64,000 bases of DNA from Bdellovibrio bacteriovorus W (GCA_000525675.1 CP002190.1:1054001-1118000); one strand, 5' to 3'. Shown: positions 1 through 8,342, counted from the stretch's first letter. Notes: generated from the letters alone by a model not told the origin. Numbers and translations: made by a program.

Positions 1-407
1 CTCTCGGGGTAGAGAGCGTCTTTGTCGATGTCGTTGAGCTGTGCTTGGCAAGTCTTGCCAGTATGTCCAGTAAAGAGAGTGGCGCCTTGAAAACTTAATG
101 TCCCGCTTTTTAGATCTCCGAAGATGCTCTCTAAGATCGCTTCACATGTTTTCTTATTCATTGCTGTTTCAGAAACTGCATGAGGTGTATAGAGATCTAC
201 GCGGCGAAGATCTTTGGAGGATTCATTGGAGCGATTAAGGTATCCGACAAAATCTTTACCCTTGGCAAAGTCTAAAAAGGGGCTCTCGCTTGCAGAAACG
301 AATTCAATCTCTTCTTTTGATTTTATGGGAGCTTCTACTTTCTTATTTTTAGCTAAAGAAGGTGATGAAAAGAGAGTCAGTAAAATCAAGAGTGTGGTTT
401 GATACAT
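1..407 (-). CDS. Exported protein of unknown function, partial (3' end beyond window)
   Basis: The reading frame is open from the ATG at 407-405 to the window edge, giving about 135 residues. It starts MYQTTLLILLTLFSSPSLAK, a good Sec signal peptide with a likely cleavage after SLA. The mature part is hydrophilic, with two visible cysteines (KKTCEAI and GKTCQA) but no family I recognise. It begins 4 nt after the stop of the upstream exported gene, and the AGG of its ribosome binding site lies in that gene's last codons. The two are therefore probably co-transcribed and translationally coupled. The C-terminus lies outside the window, so a conserved domain could be missed. Confidence 0.75.
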   Translation of the reverse strand, partial: MYQTTLLILLTLFSSPSLAKNKKVEAPIKSKEEIEFVSASESPFLDFAKGKDFVGYLNRSNESSKDLRRVDLYTPHAVSETAMNKKTCEAILESIFGDLKSGTLSFQGATLFTGHTGKTCQAQLNDIDKDALYPE

Positions 408-411
408 AGAA

Positions 412-900
412 TTACCTAGTCCCTTCGCTGCCTTTGTCGGTAGAGACGTTGATTTTACCATTGCTAGCTTTGCGAACCTTCTCCACGATATTGGCGAACT
501 GCCGATCCGTAGATTGCTTAAATTTAAACCCCTTGATCTCAATGGCTTTATCAACACCGACTTTACCTTCGTAGGTTTTGCCATTATCGAGAGTGACTTT
601 GAGAATCATATTTTCGTAGCAAGCAGACTTGATGTAACCGTCATCGGCATAGATGTCGCCGGGCTGCCAGACGTAGCCTTCGAGCTTAAGTTTGTCGCCC
701 ACAGGGCGGATCTTTAAACCTGCGGTTAAGAAAAAGCTATCGACCGTTAGTAGAGTCGGAAGCTCTTGTAAAATTGCAGGAAGGTTGTCTTTTTGTTTTT
801 GATGTTCAGAGACCGACGAAACGCAGATAGGTTCAGCCCAAGCCGTAGTCGTTGAAGCTAAAATAAAGAGAGCAAAAACTGCGTGTTTTACGAAAAACAT
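412..900 (-). CDS. Exported protein of unknown function
   Basis: A 162-residue protein with a clear signal peptide (about residues 1-22, ending TTAWA) and a mature hydrophilic domain. Two cysteines (PICVSS and SACYEN) could form a disulfide in the periplasm. I do not recognise the fold. The start is well supported: GGAGG lies 7 nt upstream of the ATG (reading the minus strand from 900). It is the first gene of a two-gene unit with the exported protein that runs off the left edge. The 116-bp gap to mazG holds an inverted repeat at 989-1010 but no clear promoter. Confidence 0.75.
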   Translation of the reverse strand: MFFVKHAVFALFILASTTTAWAEPICVSSVSEHQKQKDNLPAILQELPTLLTVDSFFLTAGLKIRPVGDKLKLEGYVWQPGDIYADDGYIKSACYENMILKVTLDNGKTYEGKVGVDKAIEIKGFKFKQSTDRQFANIVEKVRKASNGKINVSTDKGSEGTR

Positions 901-988
901 AAACGTGCCTCCATAGGATCTGATCGACTTTTCAATCCGAGACCTTTAGATAAAGCCGAGGTATAAACACGCATCAGTGAAGTACTAG

Positions 989-1010
989 CCTAAGGTCGCT
1001 CTACCTTAGG
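989..1010 (-). other. Hairpin downstream of mazG
   Basis: A perfect 8-bp inverted repeat (CCTAAGGT, 6-nt loop, ACCTTAGG) begins 7 nt past the mazG stop. It lacks a following U tract, so it may be an mRNA 3'-end or processing structure rather than a standard intrinsic terminator. Confidence 0.45.
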
Positions 1011-1016
1011 TAGGAT

Positions 1017-1847
1017 TTATTTCTTCAGAGCTTCCTCTCGCTGCTGGAGTTTTGCTTTCTTCCAGAATTCATCTTTTTCTTCCAGCGACATCGCCTCCCA
1101 ATCAAGTTCTTCTTTGCGGATCAGTTTGACCATTTTTTCAAAGCGATCTTCGAAGCGGCGATTGGCTTTTTGCAGTGAATCTTCCGCATCCATTTTTAGA
1201 TGTCGCGCAAGTTGAGTGAGGGAGAATAAAGTGTCGCCCAGTTCATGTTCAATATCGGCTTGCTGATTGCTTTCGAGGGCTTCTTGAAATTCGTTGATCT
1301 CTTCTTTGACCTTTTCAAGAGCTCCATAGACATCGTGCCAATCAAATTTTAATTTTTCCGTTTGTTTGCCAATTTTGTGGGCGCGCATCAAGGCGGGCAG
1401 TGGAGGAACACTCAGAGAGACAGGGTCCCTTGAGATCCCCTTGGCGGCTTTTTCTTGAGCTTTGATGGCCTGCCAGTTGACGATCACTTCTTCGGGAGTG
1501 TTGGCCACTGAGTTGGAAAACACATGGGGGTGGCGACGGATGAGTTTTTCATTAATCCCTTGAAGAACGTCTTCGATTTGAAAGGCCTGCCGCTCGCTGG
1601 CCATGACTGTATTGAGCACGACTTGAAAGAGCACATCGCCTAATTCCTCTTTCATCTTAAGGTCGGTCTCTGTGCCCGCGTCTAACGAAAGAACTTCAGC
1701 GAGTTCATGGGCTTCTTCAATAGCAAAAGGTGCTAAAGTTTGGTGCGTCTGCTCTTTATCCCATGGGCAGCCGTTGGGGCCCCGTAGTTTTTCGACGATT
1801 TCAAAAAGAGCTGCTAAACTTTGTAAATTAGAAGGTGCTTTTTCCAT
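1017..1847 (-). CDS. mazG: Nucleoside triphosphate pyrophosphohydrolase MazG
   Basis: MazG hydrolyses (d)NTPs to the monophosphate and pyrophosphate, a house-cleaning activity. The protein has the two-domain MazG layout. The N-terminal repeat carries GPNGCPWDKEQTHQTL and the EEAHEL and KEELGDVLFQ helices that bind Mg. The C-terminal repeat carries FDWHDVYGALEKVKEEINEF and ELGDTLFSLTQLARHL. From the chosen start it is 276 residues, normal for the family. The frame is open further upstream to 1892, but the extra 15 residues have no ribosome binding site and do not resemble MazG. The chosen start also has only a weak site, so it is not certain. The gene is divergent from ybeY. Confidence 0.93.
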   Translation of the reverse strand: MEKAPSNLQSLAALFEIVEKLRGPNGCPWDKEQTHQTLAPFAIEEAHELAEVLSLDAGTETDLKMKEELGDVLFQVVLNTVMASERQAFQIEDVLQGINEKLIRRHPHVFSNSVANTPEEVIVNWQAIKAQEKAAKGISRDPVSLSVPPLPALMRAHKIGKQTEKLKFDWHDVYGALEKVKEEINEFQEALESNQQADIEHELGDTLFSLTQLARHLKMDAEDSLQKANRRFEDRFEKMVKLIRKEELDWEAMSLEEKDEFWKKAKLQQREEALKK

Positions 1848-1937
1848 GAAAAGGGTCTCGACTTTCTGAAAGAATACCTCCATTGTTAACACAGAATACG
1901 CTGATGGACGATAGAAAATCCCAGCTAAACAACAAAG

Positions 1938-1965
1938 CCTAGAAAATAAAACCTAGAAAAATAAT
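1938..1965. repeat. Two-copy 14-bp tandem repeat in the mazG/ybeY divergent region
   Basis: CCTAGAAAATAAAA is followed directly by CCTAGAAAAATAAT. The 90-bp region between the divergent genes must hold both promoters, so the repeat could be a regulator site or chance in AT-rich DNA. Confidence 0.35.
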
Positions 1966-1982
1966 TGAGGACCTTTAAAGTC

Positions 1983-2423
1983 ATGCAAGTCTTAATCGTA
2001 AACCAAGCCAAGAATCGACTGCCTCGTAAGTTTATTCAAAACTGGATGGAAGAGCTAGGTGCTCTCTTGGTTAAAAAAAGAGTTTTAAAAAAAGCGGACC
2101 TTAAAAAAGAGCTGACGGTGGTTTTTTTAGAGCCAAAAGAGGCTAAGAAACTCAATAACGAATTCCGTCAGAAAAACTACGCGACAGATGTGCTCAGTTT
2201 TGGCTCGATGGACGATTTTTCTATGGGAGAACTCATTCTTTGTCCTGCGGTTTTGGTCAAGCAAGCGGCGGAGCACGGCCTCAGCTACCAGCACGAGTTA
2301 GGATATATGCTTTTGCATGGCGTCTTACATCTTTTGGGTTATGACCACGAAACTGGCGAAGAGGATGCGCGAGAGATGTTTTCGCTGCAAGACAGCCTCT
2401 TTGAGCAACTTTTAGAGAAATAA
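1983..2423 (+). CDS. ybeY: Endoribonuclease YbeY (16S rRNA maturation)
   Basis: YbeY is a zinc-dependent endoribonuclease needed for 16S rRNA 3'-end processing and ribosome quality control. The signature is present: DVLSFG in the middle and, near the C-terminus, HGVLHLLGYDH with the three zinc-binding histidines. From the ATG at 1983 the protein is 146 residues, the usual size. An in-frame TTG at 1965 adds only six residues, and that TTG overlaps the GAGGA that is the likely ribosome binding site of the ATG, so I reject it. The next gene is prfB, preceded by its own promoter-like sequence. Confidence 0.93.
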   Translation: MQVLIVNQAKNRLPRKFIQNWMEELGALLVKKRVLKKADLKKELTVVFLEPKEAKKLNNEFRQKNYATDVLSFGSMDDFSMGELILCPAVLVKQAAEHGLSYQHELGYMLLHGVLHLLGYDHETGEEDAREMFSLQDSLFEQLLEK

Positions 2424-2463
2424 AAACTTTGTCTTCAGGCATGGGTGCATAAGGGGCTTTTTC

Positions 2464-2491
2464 TTGACAGGCTTTCGCGGCTATATACACT
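2464..2491 (+). promoter_or_regulatory. Sigma-70-type promoter for prfB
   Basis: TTGACA (2464-2469), a 16-bp spacer and TACACT (2486-2491, 4/6 match). A transcript would start around 2498, only a few nucleotides before the prfB ATG at 2501. Confidence 0.5.
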
Positions 2492-2500
2492 CTAAAGCCT

Positions 2501-3635
2501 ATGTCTATCGTTACAGAATCATCTGAAATTAAAAGTAAAATCTCTGCTCTCGAAAGTTTCTTAGAGGACCTTCGGGGGTATCTTTGACTTAGATAAAAAG
2601 AAAAAACGCTTGGATGAGCTTGCTCTTCAAGCCGAGAATCCGGCTCTTTGGGAAAAACCCGCAGAGATGCAAAAACTCAATAAAGAAAAAACTCTTCTCG
2701 AAAAAGAACTAGAGGAATTCAATAATTTCTCTTCACGTTTGAGTGATGCAGAAGTTCTTTTAGAAATGGCTCAAGAGGCAGGTGATGAAGACAGTTTCGT
2801 TGAAGTAAAAAGCGAAGTTGCGGCATTAGAGAAATACTCTGAAGAGCTAGAGTTGAAGCGTGTTCTGAACGGGGAGTTAGACGCGAATAGTGCCTACCTT
2901 TCAATCAACTCCGGAGCCGGTGGAACAGAATCCTGTGATTGGGCGCAAATGCTTCTTCGCATGTACACGCGTTACGCTGAACACCAAGGATTTAAGGTCT
3001 CTATAGTGGAGATGACAGAGGGGGAAGAAGCTGGGGTTAAATCTTGCACGCTTCTCATTGAAGGGCCCTATGCTTATGGTTACTTGAAAGCAGAATCTGG
3101 GGTGCATCGTCTTGTGCGCATTTCTCCATTTGATTCCAATGCTCGTCGTCATACTTCGTTTGCATCTGTTTTTGCCTGGGCGGAAGTGGATGATGATATC
3201 AACATTGAAGTCCGCCCTGAAGATCTAAAAGTTGATACCTTCCGCGCGAGTGGCGCCGGTGGGCAGCACGTTAATAAAACAGACTCTGCGGTTCGAATGC
3301 ATCATATTCCATCTGGGGTCATCGTGGCCTGCCAAATGGAGAGATCGCAAATTCAAAATAGAGAAAAAGCTCTCAAAATGTTGAAGGCTCGTCTTTATGA
3401 AATTGAGGTTGAAAAGCGCAATGCTGAACGTGATGCCATGAACTCTCAAAAGAAAGCTACGGAGTGGGGATCGCAAATTCGTTCCTATGTTATGCACCCG
3501 TATCACATGGTAAAAGATCATCGAACGGATTTTGAAACAAGCCAAGTTGATGACATCATGGACGGTGAACTGGATGGATTTATTATGGCTTACTTAAAGC
3601 AAGAAGCTAATCTCAATGAGGTTCCAAACTCGTGA
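2501..3635 (+). CDS. prfB: Peptide chain release factor 2, with programmed +1 frameshift
   Basis: RF2 recognises UAA and UGA and releases the peptide. Translation starts at 2501 in frame 0 and meets an in-frame TGA at 2585-2587 inside CGG GGG TAT CTT TGA C. This is the known autoregulatory slippage site: a purine-rich Shine-Dalgarno-like stretch, the CTT slip codon, and UGA followed by C. After a +1 shift at CTT (2582-2584), decoding resumes with GAC at 2586 and runs to 3635, giving 377 residues. The SPF anticodon-mimic tripeptide (ISPFDSNARRH) and the GGQ catalytic motif (GAGGQHVNKTDSAVR) are intact. Low RF2 favours the shift, so RF2 controls its own level. No Shine-Dalgarno is evident before 2501. 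The stop overlaps the lolC/E start. Confidence 0.95.
2573..2588 (+). promoter_or_regulatory. RF2 programmed frameshift site
   Basis: CGGGGG TAT CTT TGA C. The purine-rich stretch 3 nt upstream of CTT pairs with the 16S 3' end, CTT slips to TTT, and the UGA stop is bypassed. The only change from the E. coli core is CGG for AGG. Confidence 0.93.
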
Positions 3636-4858
3636 ATAAATCCTTGGCCTGGATCGCGTGGCGACTTCTAATGTCTCGAACGACTCTTTTTGGTGGCTCC
3701 GCCCCTCTGGCTCTTGTGGGCTTGGTTTTAGGTGTCGCTGCCTTAGTAGCCTCTATGGCTGTGATGAGTGGTTTTGAAATGACATTGAAGAACGCCATGG
3801 CTGATGTTTCAGGTCATGCGCAAGTTATTAAGAGATCGCGCATCAATGATGACTGGAAAGAACTTGAAGATAGAATTCGCAAGATTGAGCCAACCTTAGA
3901 GTCCTCGGCGCGCTTTGTTTTTGTCGAAGCCGTGATGGCTCATAGTGGAAAGATTTCCGGTGTTCTAGTTCAAGGCGTGGATGCAGATCGACTTGATGAA
4001 GTTTTGAATTTTAAAAATCGTGTGATTGCTGGATCGGGAACTTTAAAAGGGGCCGAGCCCAACGCAGCTCTTATTGGTAAAGGGTTGGCAAAAAAAATGG
4101 GTTTACAAGAGGGCGATCGCTTTCGCGTGGTTGTTCCCGTTGCTGACGCCATTGATCCTTCTAGCTTTCAAAGAAAAGTCGGCCAGTTTCAAGTTCATGG
4201 TATTTTAGATTTAGGTAAATACGAATGGAATGAGCGTTTTATCTTAACTGATATAGGTACAGCTCAAGAGGTTGCGGGGATCGGCGATCGTTACACGGGG
4301 TTGTTGATGAAATTCGCAGACATCAATCATGCCAGAACTGCTGCATTGAATCTTAGTATGACCTTGGGAAGTCCTTATTGGGTCAGGGACTGGAGAGACT
4401 CTAACGAAAATCTTTTTGAGGCTGTTGAAGTTGAAAGGCCCGGGATCTTTTTCGTTGTTCTAGTAATTACCTTGGTTGCTGCATTCAATATTTCTGCGAC
4501 TCTTTTTGTGAATGTTGTTCGACGCTATAAAGACATCGCCATTTTAAAAACCATCGGTGTTTCTGAAAAGGACATCGTTAAAATTTTTGTTTTTCAAGGT
4601 CTGTTTTTAGGAGTCATCGGTCTTGGTTTAGGGTTTTTGTTAGGCTATATTCTCTCGCTTCTATTCTCGTTGGCGCAGTCGAAACTGGGTTTGATAGCCG
4701 GAGAAGTTTATCGCTTGGATTCGATCGATATTAATATCCGTTGGGTGGATTCCATCGCCATTGTCATTGCGACATTATTAATTTGTTTTATTGCGACTCT
4801 CGCGCCAGCTCGTCGAGGTGGAAAGTTAAATCCTGTGGAGGGCTTAAGAAATGAATAA
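3632..4858 (+). CDS. lolC: Lipoprotein-releasing ABC transporter permease, LolC/LolE family
   Basis: Inner-membrane subunit of the Lol system, which extracts outer-membrane lipoproteins from the inner membrane for the LolA carrier. It has 408 residues in the MacB/LolC layout: one N-terminal transmembrane helix (about residues 24-48), a large periplasmic domain (about 50-265), and three C-terminal helices (about 270-400) ending in the conserved APARRGGKLNPVEGLR. Start is GTG, overlapping the prfB stop (GTGA), with GAGG 11 nt upstream. Only one LolC/E-type gene precedes lolD, so the transporter may be homodimeric (LolF-like) unless a second gene lies elsewhere. Confidence 0.88.
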   Translation: MNKSLAWIAWRLLMSRTTLFGGSAPLALVGLVLGVAALVASMAVMSGFEMTLKNAMADVSGHAQVIKRSRINDDWKELEDRIRKIEPTLESSARFVFVEAVMAHSGKISGVLVQGVDADRLDEVLNFKNRVIAGSGTLKGAEPNAALIGKGLAKKMGLQEGDRFRVVVPVADAIDPSSFQRKVGQFQVHGILDLGKYEWNERFILTDIGTAQEVAGIGDRYTGLLMKFADINHARTAALNLSMTLGSPYWVRDWRDSNENLFEAVEVERPGIFFVVLVITLVAAFNISATLFVNVVRRYKDIAILKTIGVSEKDIVKIFVFQGLFLGVIGLGLGFLLGYILSLLFSLAQSKLGLIAGEVYRLDSIDINIRWVDSIAIVIATLLICFIATLAPARRGGKLNPVEGLRNE

Positions 4859-5537
4859 TGAAGAAGTCTTTTTAAGAGCGGTTGATATTCATAAATCTTA
4901 CGAACAGGGTTCGGGTAGTTTAGATATTCTGCGTGGCGTGAGTTTAGACATCGGCAAAGGAGAAGCTCTTGCAATTCTTGGGGCTTCCGGTGCTGGCAAG
5001 AGTACACTTTTACAGATCATGGGAACTTTGGATCGCCCTTCAGCAGGTCAACTTTTCTGCGAAGGAAGAGATCTTTTAGCTATGGGTGATGAAGAGCTTT
5101 CCCGTTTTCGTAATTCTGAAATGGGTTTTGTTTTTCAGTTCCATCATTTGTTAGCAGAGTTCAACGCGCTCGAAAATGTTATTTTGCCAGCAAGAGTGGC
5201 AGGCGACTCTTTGAAGGAAGCTAAAGAGCGTGGCGCTTATCTTTTGGAATTTATGGGTCTTGCTGAAAGACAAGATCACTTCCCCAATCAGCTCTCTGGC
5301 GGGGAGTTGCAGCGAGTGGCCATTGCGCGCGCCTTGATGCGTCAACCTAAAATCCTATTTGCTGACGAGCCTACCGGGAACTTGGATTCTCAGACCAGTT
5401 TAAAAATTCAAGATCTGTTTTTCCGTCTTCGCGACGAGATGAATTTAGCACTTGTCGTGGTGACGCATGATCTGACTTTTGCGACGAGGTTTCCCAAAGT
5501 GTATCAAATGAAAGACGGCCACTGGAGCGGGCGCTGA
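4851..5537 (+). CDS. lolD: Lipoprotein-releasing ABC transporter ATPase LolD
   Basis: Cytoplasmic ATPase that powers lipoprotein release with LolC/E. It is 228 residues with Walker A GASGAGKST, Q-loop FQFHHLLAEF, signature LSGGELQRVAIARAL, Walker B ILFADEPTGNLD and switch histidine VVVTHD. The HHLL stretch after the Q-loop is typical of LolD/MacB ATPases. It overlaps the permease gene by 8 nt. The last three codons and the stop (AGC GGG CGC TGA) are also the left arm of a dispersed hairpin repeat (5526-5653), so the C-terminus may have been set by insertion of that element. Confidence 0.93.
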   Translation: MNNEEVFLRAVDIHKSYEQGSGSLDILRGVSLDIGKGEALAILGASGAGKSTLLQIMGTLDRPSAGQLFCEGRDLLAMGDEELSRFRNSEMGFVFQFHHLLAEFNALENVILPARVAGDSLKEAKERGAYLLEFMGLAERQDHFPNQLSGGELQRVAIARALMRQPKILFADEPTGNLDSQTSLKIQDLFFRLRDEMNLALVVVTHDLTFATRFPKVYQMKDGHWSGR

Positions 5538-5653
5538 AAAGGGTCCGTCTGACTGCGTTGTCAGGCCTCGTCCTCACTCCGGCGTACATTGAGTACGCCT
5601 ACGTTGCGGGCGAAACCTTCCGCCTTGCATACGAACCCTTTTGAGCGCCCGCT
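5526..5653. repeat. Structured dispersed repeat, copy 1 (after lolD)
   Basis: An 84-bp core (5547-5630) is 79/84 identical to the core at 58202-58285. It contains three hairpins: CTGAC/GTCAG (5549-5564), GGCGTAC/GTACGCC (5581-5599) and GGCGAAA/TTCCGCC (5609-5624, one mismatch). The core is enclosed by inverted arms 5526-5548 and 5631-5653 that match at 21 of 23 positions. The arms overlap the end of lolD, including its TGA stop. The arm sequence is different in copy 2 but is self-complementary there too. No ORF in it looks real. Confidence 0.85.
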
Positions 5654-5960
5654 TGCGAAGTGTTCGTGTGGGGTTTGTTTTTTCCTCATCTAGTTTGTGG
5701 TTCCAATTTTTTAAAAAAGTGACGGTTGGGTATTTAAGCACAAGGATTCTCCTCGTTGCCGTTTTGTTTCATTGCCCACGGCTCATCGTGCTTAATTGTT
5801 GGGCGACAGAGAGTTGGCTTTCTGCTGCGACTGGCAAGAATTTCAGAGCTAAACCGAGTATAGGCTAGACAGGACCTTTGTCTTGCGTTACGATTCCTGA
5901 ATTAGTTTGTAAGTATCGGTAAATCTTATGGATTTCCAAAAACGACTGAGGATGTAGGTC
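5654..5960. other. Gap before bamA with a nested inverted repeat
   Basis: No convincing gene. It holds TTTTTTAAAAAA at 5707-5718 and a perfect 8-bp inverted repeat, TTAAGCAC (5734-5741) and GTGCTTAA (5788-5795), enclosing a smaller GCCGT/ACGGC pair. It could be a structured bamA leader or a regulator site. I could not define a promoter with confidence. Confidence 0.4.
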
Positions 5961-8342
5961 TTGAATAAGCTTCTTTGTTTCTTGTTGTTGGCGACGATGG
6001 TTTCTTCTGTGGAAGCAGCGCCGGCAAAAAAGCAGAATCCACGTAATCAGAAAGCCGCAGCGAGTGCTCCTGCGGAACTCACTATCAAAACAATCAACGT
6101 CATTGGAAATAAGAAAATCGAAAAGGATGCAATCCTTGCGAAGCTTATTTCTAAAGAAGGCGAAGCCTATTCGGCAGAGAATCTGCGCCGTGATACAGAG
6201 GCGTTGTTTAAACTGGGCTTCTTCAACGACATCACAATTTCTCGTGAAGTCAGTGGGAAGACAGTGGCTCTAACGTACAAGGTGCTAGAGAAACCTTCGA
6301 TTTTAGAAATTAGCTATGAAGGCAACAGCGAAATTAAATCTGATGATATTGCTGATGCTACGGGAATAAAGACATATCAGCTTTTGAATATGGCGAAGGT
6401 TAAAGAGGCTGTTGAGAAAGTTCAAAAGCTATATGAAGACAAAGGTTTTTTCTTAGCTAAAGTTGATGCCGTTGTAGAGACAATGAAAGAAGACGAAAGC
6501 GTTCGCTTGGTCTTTAAAATTCGTGAAAACGATAAGGTTAAAGTCAAGAAGATCACTTTCTTAGGTAATAAGCATCTGGGTGATAGCGAGCTTAAAGGTA
6601 AGCTTTTAACTCAAGAGGGCGGTTTCTTTTCTGGCTTGAGTGGTTCTGGTCAATACAAACAGGAAATGTTTGAGCGTGACGTGCAGATCTTAAGATTCCT
6701 TTATTGGAATAAAGGTTATGTGCAAGCCAAGGTGGATCGTCCTCAAGTGACGGTGACGCCAGATAAAAAGAATATCTACATCACGATTCGCGTTGAAGAG
6801 GGCGAGCAGTACGATGTGGGAGAGGTCGATTTTGCGGGCGACATCTTGTTTCCTCGCCAAGAACTCTATGATGCTATCAAAATTGATGACAATGGAATCT
6901 TTGCCTACGACGTACTTCAAAAAGATATCAGTGAGCTGACAGCAAAGTACGGTGACTTGGGTTATGCCTACGCCAACGTGATTCCGCGCACGGCATTTAA
7001 TGCCAAAGATCGCAAAGTGAATCTGATTTTTGAATTTGATAAGGGATCTAAAGTTTACTTTGGCCGAATCGCGATGGTGGGTAACACGAAAACTCGTGAT
7101 AAAGTTATTCGTCGTGAATTGAAGGTGAACGAAGGCGAGTTGTATAATGAAACTCGTCGTCGTCAATCTTTAGAAAACATCCAGCGTCTTGGATATTTTG
7201 AAGAAGTGAACTTTAAAACATCGATTGATCCTGAACGCACTGATGTGATGAACGTGGATATCGCGGTCAAAGAAAGAAACACAGGGCAGATTCAGTTAGG
7301 TGCGGGGTACGGAAGCTCTCAAGGCTTTACGTTGCAAGGTTCGATCAACCAAGCCAATTTCTTGGGTAAAGGGCAGAGCTTAGGGGCATCGTTAAATCTA
7401 AGTGATACCGGAAGCTACTATAGCCTTTCTTTCACCGAGCCCTATTTCCGCGACACTCTCTGGTCAGTGGGTGCGGATGTTTATCAAAGTGCCAATACGG
7501 CTCGTTTGGACTTTGATGAGAAGCACCAAGGGGGGGCGATTCGTTTCGGTCACCCTATTGCCGAGTACACTCGCGGATTTATTCGCTATAAGTATGACGA
7601 CACTGAGTTGAGTAATAAGTATGACGGGGACGGAAAACTTATTACGGACCCAGACTTATTTCCACTTTCTAAAGCTTCGGGTGTAACGAGTTCTTTAACG
7701 GCAACGGTTGAGTACGATACGCGCAATGACCGACAGATGCCGACAAAAGGTATTTATACGAATGCGTCGTTTGAGTACGCGGGTCTAGGTGGTGACTTAA
7801 AGTACACACGTGGATCGGGTGGTTTCCGCTACTACAAAAATCTTTTTTGGGACGTAGTGTGGAGAAATAACATCAGTTTCGCACGCATTGAGGGGATTGA
7901 TGGACAAGAAGTGCCATTCAGTGAGCTGTACTTATTGGGTGGACCTTATTCGTTGCGTGGATACCGCACCTACCGTGTCGGAAAAATGAAATACTCGCAA
8001 AAAGTTTTTGACGAGTTAACCACAGGGTCGAATCCCCTGCCGGTCGATGAGGCGCGCAAGCGTGCGATGCGTTTTTACGGTGGTACGCAACAGGCTCTTC
8101 TTCAAACTGAATTGCAGTTCCCTTTGGTTAAAGAAGCTGGCATCATGGGTGCTGGGTTCTTCGACGTCGGTGCGGCTGATGATACGATCACAAATGACAA
8201 TCTTCACGCCGACGTAGGTTTTGGGATTCGTTGGTATTCTCCGATTGGTGTTTTAAGATTTGAGTGGGGCTTCCCATTAAATCGTGATTCGTACTATCAA
8301 GATGCTGCGGTCTTTGAGTTTTCGATTGGCCCAAGTTTTTAA
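5961..8342 (+). CDS. bamA: Outer membrane protein assembly factor BamA (Omp85)
   Basis: Central subunit of the BAM complex, which inserts beta-barrel proteins into the outer membrane. It has 793 residues: a signal peptide (about 1-19, ending VEAA), a lysine-rich spacer, five POTRA domains (about 40-445), and a 16-strand barrel from about 450 to the end. The barrel contains the conserved LLGGPYSLRGYR lid-lock motif and a terminal phenylalanine (SIGPSF). Start codon is TTG with GAGGA about 12 nt upstream. It sits directly upstream of skp, the usual arrangement. It is the likely essential hub for the several barrel proteins encoded in this window. Confidence 0.96.
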   Translation: MNKLLCFLLLATMVSSVEAAPAKKQNPRNQKAAASAPAELTIKTINVIGNKKIEKDAILAKLISKEGEAYSAENLRRDTEALFKLGFFNDITISREVSGKTVALTYKVLEKPSILEISYEGNSEIKSDDIADATGIKTYQLLNMAKVKEAVEKVQKLYEDKGFFLAKVDAVVETMKEDESVRLVFKIRENDKVKVKKITFLGNKHLGDSELKGKLLTQEGGFFSGLSGSGQYKQEMFERDVQILRFLYWNKGYVQAKVDRPQVTVTPDKKNIYITIRVEEGEQYDVGEVDFAGDILFPRQELYDAIKIDDNGIFAYDVLQKDISELTAKYGDLGYAYANVIPRTAFNAKDRKVNLIFEFDKGSKVYFGRIAMVGNTKTRDKVIRRELKVNEGELYNETRRRQSLENIQRLGYFEEVNFKTSIDPERTDVMNVDIAVKERNTGQIQLGAGYGSSQGFTLQGSINQANFLGKGQSLGASLNLSDTGSYYSLSFTEPYFRDTLWSVGADVYQSANTARLDFDEKHQGGAIRFGHPIAEYTRGFIRYKYDDTELSNKYDGDGKLITDPDLFPLSKASGVTSSLTATVEYDTRNDRQMPTKGIYTNASFEYAGLGGDLKYTRGSGGFRYYKNLFWDVVWRNNISFARIEGIDGQEVPFSELYLLGGPYSLRGYRTYRVGKMKYSQKVFDELTTGSNPLPVDEARKRAMRFYGGTQQALLQTELQFPLVKEAGIMGAGFFDVGAADDTITNDNLHADVGFGIRWYSPIGVLRFEWGFPLNRDSYYQDAAVFEFSIGPSF

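Noticed and set aside
2501-2609. prfB looks broken by an in-frame TGA
   Set aside because: The stop is in the exact context of the known RF2 programmed frameshift, and the downstream frame is complete.
5641-5868. Plus-strand ORF of 75 codons before bamA
   Set aside because: It starts with TTG inside the repeat arm, has no ribosome binding site and no recognisable sequence.
6690-7166. 158-codon minus-strand ORF inside bamA
   Set aside because: Antisense shadow of the POTRA region; no ribosome binding site and composition typical of a shadow frame.
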